Source of the DNA: JAAYCU01 sp964642815
GTDB lineage: Bacteria > Planctomycetota > Phycisphaerae > UBA1845 > PWPN01
NCBI GenBank assembly: GCA_964642815.1
Contig: CAZXSA010000176.1
Span: forward strand, 1-10,540
Reading direction: 5' to 3'
DNA length: 10,540 bases
This document shows positions 5,081 to 10,540 of the stretch, piece after piece; the stretch's first letter is position 1, and every line of letters begins with the position of its first letter. The notes below the pieces were generated by a model. The model searched no databases. It saw only the letters and a list, made by a program, of their open reading frames with translations, and was not told where the DNA came from. Position numbers and translations under genes: made by a program.

Positions 5081-7321
5081 ATGTCCTCGTCAGCTCAGCA
5101 CGGCGCGCATCGACTTTTCCTGCTTGCGTTGACGATCGCCCTCTTCACTCCGCGGTTATCGGCCTTCACGGAAAATACGGCCTCGACCGCTCACCCCACG
5201 CGGAGGGCAACCATCGTCGTGAATAGCTCCCTCTCCGGCGACTCGACGGTACCCGGAAAAACCACCTTAACCGCCGCCCTACGCCAGGCGATGAACGATC
5301 CGCGGGATAACGAGATCGTTTTCGCTCCGGCAGCCTTCCATAACTCTAAAAATATCGTTCAACCGGCCGCCACCCTGCTGGTCAAGGATTCAGGGGCCGG
5401 TCATGACCGCATCGATGGCCGACTACCCAACGGCTCTATTGTTCTCGATGTTTCCCTGTGTTCCGACGCCGGCATCCTCATCCGCGGCGATGGTCGTCTG
5501 AGCCTTTCTCGTCTAACCATTCGCGGTGGAAATCAGCGCACGATCCTGATCAAGGATCGCGGCCGACTGCAAGGCGAAGAGCTCACCATCGAGGGTTCCG
5601 GCGGGCCGGGGGTGGCCCTTTTTCAGGAGGCTGTCATTGAGCTCGTCGACTGCCGCATCACCAATCACCTGACCCACGGTATCGAACTCCACGAGCGGGC
5701 CACTCTGCGGATCGACAACAGCCGGATCGACTCCAACCGGCAATCCGGTATCGCCGCTTTCAACCAGGCCCGCATCGAAACCCGACAGTGTCGAATCCAA
5801 TCCAATGGGGACTGGAACCTCGTACTCAAACAGGAAAGCCAGGCCCTGTTGACCGATTGCCAACTCGACGGCTCGCGCTTCGCCAACCTTGATCTTGGCG
5901 GCTCCGCCCGACTACAGGCCAATCAGTGCATCATCCGCGATGGGAATAAGTTCGGCCTGTTCGCCACGGACGGCCCCGTCATTCAACTCGTCGATACGGT
6001 ATTCTCTCGACACGGCGGACGTGGAATCGAAATACAGGACGCGGGACGAATCACCCTTCTGCGTACCCGCATCGAATCCAGCGGCGACTACGGTGTCATC
6101 CTTTTCGGCCGGTCGGTGATCGAGGCCACCGATTCGCTTATTCGCGATAATACCGCTCACGGAGTCTGCCTGCGTGACCAAGCCGCCGGTCGATTCGAAC
6201 TCTGCCGGTTTGAACAGAACCGTCTTAGCGGGATCGGGTGCGCCGATCACGCGGACGGCGGTATCGTCCAGATTAGACAATGCCTGTTTCACGACAACGG
6301 CCTGCGCCCGATTTACCGCGGTCCCCTGCACATCGACCCGCTCGTGCCCACCCCCTTGAGCATCCGCGGCCCGTTCATCGAATGTCTCGCCGACCCCGGA
6401 GCCGAAATCGATCTGTATATCGATCGTGCCGGCGAGGCGGCCAAATATTTCACGACTCTACGCGCCGATGCCGCGGGTCGATTCGAACTCGATAGTCGCG
6501 TGGTTCCCGAAGGCTTTGTCATGACCGCTACGGCCACCACCATTGGCGGCGCTACCAGCGAATTCAACGTCATCGCCGGAACCAACGCCGCCCCCGTCAT
6601 CAACGCTCTGCTCGGCAAAACCGGACCGCTCTCGGACAACGCCACCGCGAATATCCAATCCGACACCCTGCTGCGCCGATGGCAACCGGGCTCCCATCTG
6701 ATCCTTCAAATGGAAAATCCGCCGCCGGCCACCCCCGCTCGCGCATACGCGGAATTCCTTGTTGCCCGGACCAATGCATGGACCGCCGGCGCCCTCACCG
6801 CCGAGCTTCGCGTGGGCCCATCGAGATCCGCGAACAACGGACAAGTCGTGATTCCCGTCCGTTACGTCCCTGCTCAATATCCGGATTTGATCGATCGCGG
6901 CGGGGTCATCTACATGCGCTGGGACACTCGCGGCCTGTTCGTCGAACCCATGAGGATTCTACTCGCCGACGGTGATGGTAAAAACACGCCCTGCCCGCGG
7001 GTTCTTGCGCACGAGTGGGGCCACGCCCTGGGGCTTTACCATGCCCGCGTCGGGTTACTTTCCCGCATGCAGGGTTCCCAACCCCCGCCACCGGGAATGG
7101 TCAACGATTTCTCGCCCACGCTGACTTTCTACGATGTGCTTGCCTTGCAGATGCTCTATCACCCCGACAACCATGATGGCATGACTCTCGGCCAGCTCAC
7201 TGATCGCCGGATCGTAACCACCCTGGGCGATCGTCGGCTCGTCCGCGCTTCCGATGGCGCCAAAGAGCCGGTCTTCAGCCCCCAACCGCCGCCGATGGCT
7301 ACACCGGCCAGTCCCCGCTGA
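5081..7321 (+). CDS. Secreted right-handed beta-helix protein with C-terminal metzincin-type protease domain
   Basis: 746 residues from the ATG at 5081. That start is chosen because it opens directly onto a signal peptide (residues about 1-28, hydrophobic run LFLLALTIALF, then RLSA). The frame is open 33 codons further upstream without a signal, and no start has a strong ribosome site. Domains in order: an N-terminal cap resembling the CSLREA-type lead-in (about 43-100, TLTAALRQAMNDPRDNEIVF); a right-handed parallel beta-helix of some ten 22-24 residue turns (about 137-408), with repeated patterns such as RIESSGDYGVIL and SLIRDNTAHGVCL; a small Ig-like domain (about 430-498) ending TATATTIGGATSEFN; and a zinc protease domain with H644-E645-x2-H648-x2-G651-x2-H654. 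M663, nine residues later, suits a Met-turn as in matrixins. It is probably exported and acts on polysaccharide- or protein-rich surfaces (inference). The last 23 bases overlap dapF. Activity is inferred from the motif alone. Confidence 0.87.
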   Translation: MSSSAQHGAHRLFLLALTIALFTPRLSAFTENTASTAHPTRRATIVVNSSLSGDSTVPGKTTLTAALRQAMNDPRDNEIVFAPAAFHNSKNIVQPAATLLVKDSGAGHDRIDGRLPNGSIVLDVSLCSDAGILIRGDGRLSLSRLTIRGGNQRTILIKDRGRLQGEELTIEGSGGPGVALFQEAVIELVDCRITNHLTHGIELHERATLRIDNSRIDSNRQSGIAAFNQARIETRQCRIQSNGDWNLVLKQESQALLTDCQLDGSRFANLDLGGSARLQANQCIIRDGNKFGLFATDGPVIQLVDTVFSRHGGRGIEIQDAGRITLLRTRIESSGDYGVILFGRSVIEATDSLIRDNTAHGVCLRDQAAGRFELCRFEQNRLSGIGCADHADGGIVQIRQCLFHDNGLRPIYRGPLHIDPLVPTPLSIRGPFIECLADPGAEIDLYIDRAGEAAKYFTTLRADAAGRFELDSRVVPEGFVMTATATTIGGATSEFNVIAGTNAAPVINALLGKTGPLSDNATANIQSDTLLRRWQPGSHLILQMENPPPATPARAYAEFLVARTNAWTAGALTAELRVGPSRSANNGQVVIPVRYVPAQYPDLIDRGGVIYMRWDTRGLFVEPMRILLADGDGKNTPCPRVLAHEWGHALGLYHARVGLLSRMQGSQPPPPGMVNDFSPTLTFYDVLALQMLYHPDNHDGMTLGQLTDRRIVTTLGDRRLVRASDGAKEPVFSPQPPPMATPASPR

Positions 7322-8141
7322 AAATCTCCACCGCCGGACCGGTCAGATAAACATGGTTGTCCGTTTCCCGCCACTCAAGTTCCAGATCGCCGCCCGGCAA
7401 ATGGACCGTCACCCGTCGCTCGCTCCGCCCCGTCAACACGCCGGCAACGCAAACCGCCGCCGCCCCCGTCCCACACGCCTGCGTGGCCCCACTACCCCGC
7501 TCCCACGGTAACATGGTGACTTCCCGGTTGCTCGTCACCTCCACGAAATGCACATTCACCCGCTCTGGAAATCGCGGGTCGCGTTCCAGCCGAGAACCCT
7601 CGGCCCGCAAGGCATCCGGACCCAGCAACTCCAGCGGAACCCCGTAGAGAACGGCGTGCGGGTTGCCCATCGAAACGCAGGTCATCCGTGCCTCATGCCC
7701 CAATACCCGTAACGGATAATCCACCATCTGCTCGGCCGTCAGCGTTGTCGGTAAATCTTCCGGCCGCGGCCGCGGCTCACCCAAGTCCACGCGCACCATA
7801 CGCACGCGGCCGTCCTCCACCGTCAGATCCAAACTCAGCACCCCCGCATCCGTCTCCACTCGTAGCGGGTTACGCCGACACAGCCCATGATCGTACACAT
7901 ACTTGGCGAAACAGCGGATACCATTACCGCACATCTGCGCTCGCGAACCGTCCAGGTTGTATATTTCCATGCGGGCGTCGGCCGACGCCGAACGGTCTAT
8001 CAGGATCAATCCGTCGCTGCCCACTCCCGTGTTCCGGTCGCTGATCGCCCGGGCCAGGGCCGGAGCATCCGCCACCCGCTCCTCGAGGCAGTTCACGTAA
8101 ATATAACAGTTACCCAATCCATGCATCTTGGTGAATTTCAT
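7299..8141 (-). CDS. dapF: Diaminopimelate epimerase DapF
   Basis: 280 residues, close to the usual family length. DapF interconverts LL- and meso-diaminopimelate in the cytoplasm, supplying meso-DAP for peptidoglycan and for lysine. The hallmarks are present: MHGLGN at the N-terminus, the first catalytic thiol C71 in QMCGNGIRC, the second thiol C223 in GSGATQACGTGAAA, and SMGNPHAV (158-165). The residue after the N-terminal Asn is Cys12 instead of the usual Asp of GNDF. The ATG lacks a good ribosome site, and a promoter -10 ends only nine bases before it, so the mRNA may be leaderless. Its 3' end overlaps that of the convergent beta-helix gene. No other lysine pathway gene is visible nearby. 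Confidence 0.97.
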   Translation of the reverse strand: MKFTKMHGLGNCYIYVNCLEERVADAPALARAISDRNTGVGSDGLILIDRSASADARMEIYNLDGSRAQMCGNGIRCFAKYVYDHGLCRRNPLRVETDAGVLSLDLTVEDGRVRMVRVDLGEPRPRPEDLPTTLTAEQMVDYPLRVLGHEARMTCVSMGNPHAVLYGVPLELLGPDALRAEGSRLERDPRFPERVNVHFVEVTSNREVTMLPWERGSGATQACGTGAAAVCVAGVLTGRSERRVTVHLPGGDLELEWRETDNHVYLTGPAVEIFSGDWPV

Positions 8142-8149
8142 AGGCCACC

Positions 8150-8178
8150 ATGATAAAAAAAACAGCGGTCAAGAACAA
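8150..8178 (-). promoter_or_regulatory. Promoter of dapF, possibly giving a leaderless mRNA
   Basis: On the minus strand TTGTTC (8178-8173) and TATCAT (8155-8150) are exactly 17 bases apart, across a run of eight T bases. The expected start near 8143 lies within about two bases of the start codon at 8141. An alternative TTGACC at 8173-8168 is too close to the -10. Confidence 0.5.
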
Positions 8179-8276
8179 CGATGTACAAGCCTGAATAATC
8201 TGATTAAAACCGAGGAAGAAATGGTAGGGTATTCGCGCCTCGCCGGCCCAATTTCTAACCGTGCCCCTCCCGTCGC

Positions 8277-8298
8277 AAAACCGGATTTTCATCGGTTT
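8277..8298 (-). terminator. Weak terminator-like hairpin after the Cys-rich protein gene
   Basis: On the minus strand AAACCG (8298-8293) pairs with CGGTTT (8283-8278) around a nine-base loop, and one more T follows. It lies about 50 bases past the stop at 8348. The stem is short and the T-run minimal, so support is weak. Confidence 0.25.
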
Positions 8299-8347
8299 GG
8301 TATTTGGATTTCGGAACCCTGTTCGCTCGATTCGTATTGCCGCTCTA

Positions 8348-9832
8348 TCAGCGGGGTCGATAAGGGTGTGGGCAACTGCTGCACATGGTCCCGGGCCCCA
8401 GCCAATATCCACCCGCCGCATAACACTCCAATTCACCTAATAACTCGCATGTTCCGCAAACACCATCCAGCCGACAACAGGCCCCCACCACTTGCGGCAT
8501 CGGACAATCCTCGCAGGTCGCCCCCGGCTCCAGCCAGGTTCCCCAATACGAGCACTCCTCCTCTGTCGCACTTTCCACGCAAGACCCCGTCTCGTAATCG
8601 CAACAGGCCCGCAATTCCGGGACCGGGCATTCGTCGCAGGAAGTCTCGGCCCCCAGCCACTGCCCGCCCCAATAAATGCATTCCGATTCTCCAATCAGTT
8701 CGCATGACTCGCTCGCGCCGTTCATGTCGCAACAGGCTCCGGTCGCGATAGCCGCGCAGGTGTAGTCCGTCGTCCCGTCGTCGTTTGCCGTCACCACCAA
8801 TTCGCAGGTCGATCCTGGCGACGCTCCACCGTTACAGTAAACATAGACACTGCAGGACTGGTAGTAAGCCACATGGCATTCCAGTTCCGTATTCATGCAA
8901 TCGCAGGCCAGAACCGTTACCTGGTTGGTCTCGTGATTCACGCGTATCTTGACCGGCACGCAAGACTCCAGCGAATCGGAACAACTGACCGACTGACAAC
9001 CCGAACCGTCGGGCAGCGGGGCACAAGTGGGCGATGGCGGCTCCCCACCGCCTCCACCTCCGCCTCCACCGCCACCGGCGGGCTGATCATTATCGTCCAG
9101 ACAACCGGGGATCCCATCTCCGTCGAGATCCGTATCCGGTTCGCCGCAACCACACTGGCCCGGCTCGGTTTTATTCGGATCGTCCGGGCATCCGTCCAGA
9201 CAGTTGATCACCCCGTCGCGGTCTCGGTCGCCCACATCCTCCGCAACACCACATCCGCATAGGCCGGGATCCATCTTGTCAGCGTCCGTCGGACAAAGAT
9301 CCACGCAATCCATCACCCCGTCGCCGTCGGAATCGATATCCGGAACTCCGCAACCGCAGATGCCCGGTTCGCTCTTATTCGGGTCATCCGGACATCCGTC
9401 GAACGGGTCCGGAATGATATACTCGATCGTATCGCCACCCTGAAAATCCTGACCGAGGATCCGAACCACGGAAGGCGTAGCCCCCCCACCGGAGTACTCC
9501 CCCTCGATCCGAACGAAGGCGGCCACATCCGGCCCGATCGGCCGCGCCGTCACCTTCGCGGGAACATGCAGATTCGTTTCGCGCACCGTGTAGTCCTGGA
9601 CCAAGAAACGAATGCGTACCGTCGCGTCCACGCTGCTAAGACTGATCACCTGAACGCTCACCGGTTCACCAATCTCGGGGATCGGACTCCCGGCCGGCTC
9701 ACCTCCATTGATCCCCCCGCTCGTTTGGCCGCCCCCCGGATTCTGACCGGAGGATCCGCCCGGAACAAACGGAAGGAAATCGCACTGCACTTGGGCAAAA
9801 ACCAGCAATAGCGCACTTGCCAGAATTTTCAT
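8348..9832 (-). CDS. Exported modular protein: thrombospondin type 3-like repeats plus Cys-rich repeats
   Basis: 494 residues from the ATG at 9832-9830, with AGGAG seven bases upstream. A signal peptide MKILASALLLVFA precedes a Gly/Ser/Pro linker (about 24-55). Cys17 does not sit in a proper lipobox. Residues 56-142 look like a beta domain. Three thrombospondin type 3-like repeats follow (about 145-249: CPDDPNKSEPGICGCG, D-x-DSDGDGV and similar), with the Asp-rich loops known to bind calcium in this family. An 11-glycine linker (253-263) leads to a Cys-rich segment (270-362) and then three repeats (about 365-405, 407-448, 449-489). These share the pattern ACC...C...EC...W...C..CP and probably form disulfides. 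There is no PEP-CTERM signal or other anchor, so it may be released or held by partners. The repeat style is common in planctomycete surface proteins. Function unknown. Confidence 0.9.
   Translation of the reverse strand: MKILASALLLVFAQVQCDFLPFVPGGSSGQNPGGGQTSGGINGGEPAGSPIPEIGEPVSVQVISLSSVDATVRIRFLVQDYTVRETNLHVPAKVTARPIGPDVAAFVRIEGEYSGGGATPSVVRILGQDFQGGDTIEYIIPDPFDGCPDDPNKSEPGICGCGVPDIDSDGDGVMDCVDLCPTDADKMDPGLCGCGVAEDVGDRDRDGVINCLDGCPDDPNKTEPGQCGCGEPDTDLDGDGIPGCLDDNDQPAGGGGGGGGGGGEPPSPTCAPLPDGSGCQSVSCSDSLESCVPVKIRVNHETNQVTVLACDCMNTELECHVAYYQSCSVYVYCNGGASPGSTCELVVTANDDGTTDYTCAAIATGACCDMNGASESCELIGESECIYWGGQWLGAETSCDECPVPELRACCDYETGSCVESATEEECSYWGTWLEPGATCEDCPMPQVVGACCRLDGVCGTCELLGELECYAAGGYWLGPGTMCSSCPHPYRPR
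9044..9076 (-). repeat. Poly-glycine coding tract
   Basis: Eleven consecutive Gly codons, mostly GGC, GGT and GGA, form a short GC-rich simple repeat inside the exported Cys-rich protein. It separates the calcium-binding repeats from the Cys-rich half and is probably a flexible linker. Tracts like this can change length by slippage. Confidence 0.85.
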
Positions 9833-9885
9833 AGCCCTGCTCCTGATGATTCTTTCGCTCTGTATGGGACCGAAGCTCCGATTTC

Positions 9886-9914
9886 ACTGTATCCGGCCGT
9901 GCCCTCGGAATCAA
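9886..9914 (-). promoter_or_regulatory. Sigma70-like promoter of the Cys-rich protein gene
   Basis: On the minus strand TTGATT (9914-9909) and TACAGT (9891-9886) are 17 bases apart. The predicted start near 9879 gives a 5' untranslated region of about 47 bases before the ATG at 9832. Confidence 0.5.
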
Positions 9915-9973
9915 CAAAAATATCCAAATGACCTGAAAATTGCGGAAGCCGAGCCATTTTCGGACGATGCCAT

Positions 9974-10001
9974 AAAAAACGCCGGCGAAGAGCCGGCGTT
10001 T
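9974..10001 (-). terminator. Strong intrinsic terminator
   Basis: AAACGCCGGC (9977-9986) and GCCGGCGTTT (9992-10001) form a perfect 10-bp stem with loop GAAGA. On the minus strand the stem runs into six T bases (9979-9974). It ends transcription entering from the right, most likely from the gene cut by the window edge, whose stop is about 350 bases away. It also shields the Cys-rich gene promoter. On the plus strand the T-run is poor. Confidence 0.75.
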
Positions 10002-10093
10002 GGCAGCTTTTGCAATTTCAAGACAGGGCGATGATCAATCTTCCAAGTCCCAAACACAGGTCGGGTTATCTGCCCGACACGGCCGTAGGGCGT

Positions 10094-10265
10094 GGCTGGA
10101 CCGAGATTCCTAGCGGCTGGACCGAGATTCCTAGCGGCTGGACCGAGATTCCTGGCGGCTGGACCGAGATTCCTAGCGGCTGGACCGAGATTCCCATCTC
10201 GGTCCCATGATTCAGGGATGCGGCTGGACCGAGATTCCCATCTCGGTCCCATGGTTCAGGGATTC
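10094..10265. repeat. 21-base tandem repeat passing into two 44-base hairpin units
   Basis: GGCTGGACCGAGATTCC occurs six times (starts 10094, 10115, 10136, 10157, 10178, 10222). The first four are complete 21-base units ending TAGC or, once, TGGC. The last two begin 44-base units (10178-10221 and 10222-10265) that differ at two positions. In each of these GGACCGAGAT pairs perfectly with ATCTCGGTCC around a TCCC loop (10182-10205 and 10226-10249). The first four copies hold only the left arm. The repeat is open in more than one frame because 21 is a multiple of three, but there is no sign that it codes. Confidence 0.9.
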
Positions 10266-10330
10266 CTATCCCATTCGCAGCCAAAGGAAGGGATTCCCCC
10301 GCGGGAAAAGGTACGAGAACGGATTCTCGT
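10259..10330. repeat. Cluster of small hairpins next to the tandem repeat
   Basis: Three short inverted repeats follow in series: GGGAT/ATCCC around TCCT (10259-10272), TTCCC/GGGAA around CCGC (10294-10307), and ACGAGAA/TTCTCGT around CGGA (10313-10330). Like the two longer hairpins to the left, most have GATTC at or near the loop. The last one lies 22 bases past the stop of the gene at the right edge. The other parts of the 9833-10352 gap hold only the promoter and terminator listed and a small GTCGGG/CCCGAC pairing at 10060-10078. Confidence 0.6.
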
Positions 10331-10352
10331 TCCAGCAGCTATCTTTCGGCGC

Positions 10353-10540
10353 TCATCGTCTCTCTCTTTCGCGATCCGACGCGACGGTGATGGTCAACAA
10401 ATCCCCATCCCGCAAGGCCACCCTCTCGCCTGATTCATCCACTATGAACCCGGCCAGCGGACGCAACGTGTACGTCCCCTCCACGCCGGCCACGTCCAGG
10501 GTCAAGGTCAACGGCACCGTGGTGCCCGCTCGTTCCACAT
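10353..10540 (-). CDS. C-terminal end of an unidentified protein (partial)
   Basis: An open minus-strand frame runs in from the right edge and stops at TGA (10355-10353), giving 61 residues. The segment alternates hydrophobic and polar residues (PLTLTLDVAGVEGTYTLRPL ... GDLLTITV), which suggests beta strands, and it ends in a charged tail RERERR. A GTG at 10538 is an internal codon or possible start, but the gene probably begins outside the window. No family is recognised. The first hairpin after the stop is at 10313-10330, and the first good terminator on its strand is at 9974-10001. Confidence 0.6.
   Translation of the reverse strand, partial: VERAGTTVPLTLTLDVAGVEGTYTLRPLAGFIVDESGERVALRDGDLLTITVASDRERERR

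Noticed and set aside
8110..8436. 108-codon minus-strand frame spanning the dapF upstream region
   Set aside because: It overlaps both the end of the Cys-rich protein gene and the start of dapF in other frames, and its composition looks translated from non-coding sequence. The hydrophobic part comes from the T-rich dapF promoter.
9782..9832. Lipoprotein signal in the Cys-rich protein because of Cys17
   Set aside because: The residues before the cysteine (AQVQ) do not fit a lipobox. Cleavage after the VFA at residue 13 by signal peptidase I is more likely.
10094..10198. Possible CRISPR array in the repeated 21-base units
   Set aside because: The units abut directly with no variable spacers, are too short, and no cas gene is present in the window.
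9911..10433. Open frames through the repeat giving heptapeptide repeats such as GWTEIPS on the plus strand or NLGPAAR on the minus strand
   Set aside because: A 21-base period keeps several frames open automatically. There is no ribosome site, signal peptide or normal protein sequence at either side, and one frame runs across the strong terminator.

Overview
The window looks like a bacterial chromosome segment from the Planctomycetota, most likely a Phycisphaerae-like lineage. This is an inference from protein style. A membrane protein ends in the C-x2-C-GYN-x-TGL ... RCPECG zinc ribbon that is frequent in that group. There are three PEP-CTERM (exosortase-sorted) exported proteins. One secreted protein combines calcium-binding thrombospondin type 3 repeats (CPDDPNK.EPG.CGCG) with Cys-rich 'ACC...G.C' repeats, and another is a large secreted beta-helix protein. 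No marker gene here fixes the taxonomy.

Layout. Positions 1-99 hold the tail of an unidentified gene, followed after 33 bases by a four-helix membrane protein with a C-terminal zinc ribbon (133-729). Two solitary tRNA genes follow: tRNA-Phe(GAA) on the minus strand (907-979) and tRNA-Cys(GCA) on the plus strand (1301-1374). Each has a recognisable sigma70-like promoter and an intrinsic terminator, and neither encodes CCA. Three minus-strand PEP-CTERM genes follow (1540-2259, 2579-3418, 3788-4609), separated by about 320-370 bases of non-coding leader. The second and third are paralogues, about two-thirds identical; the first is unrelated in sequence. Even so, the leaders of the first and second share an exact 15-mer and an exact 10-mer, and GGGGA-purine tracts recur in all three leaders, which suggests common control.

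After a roughly 470-base non-coding stretch, a plus-strand gene (5081-7321) encodes a secreted right-handed beta-helix protein. It ends in a metzincin-type zinc protease motif, HExxHxxGxxH, with a likely Met-turn. Its 3' end overlaps the convergent dapF gene (diaminopimelate epimerase, 7299-8141, minus) by 23 bases. The -10 box of the likely dapF promoter lies so close to the start codon that the mRNA may be leaderless. Upstream on the minus strand lies a 494-residue exported, Cys-rich, calcium-binding modular protein (8348-9832) with an 11-glycine linker.

The right end is non-coding from 9833 to 10352. It holds a promoter for the 494-residue gene, a strong minus-strand terminator, a 21-base tandem repeat that merges into two 44-base units each containing a perfect hairpin, and more small hairpins. 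The C-terminal end of another minus-strand gene (10353-10540) then runs off the edge.

Except for dapF and the tRNAs, most genes here encode envelope or secreted proteins, so the region is best read as cell-surface accessory content around two housekeeping loci. No phage, insertion sequence or CRISPR array was seen. The most unusual signals are the leader motifs shared by unrelated PEP-CTERM genes, the beta-helix/metzincin fusion and the repeat and hairpin cluster at 10094-10330.
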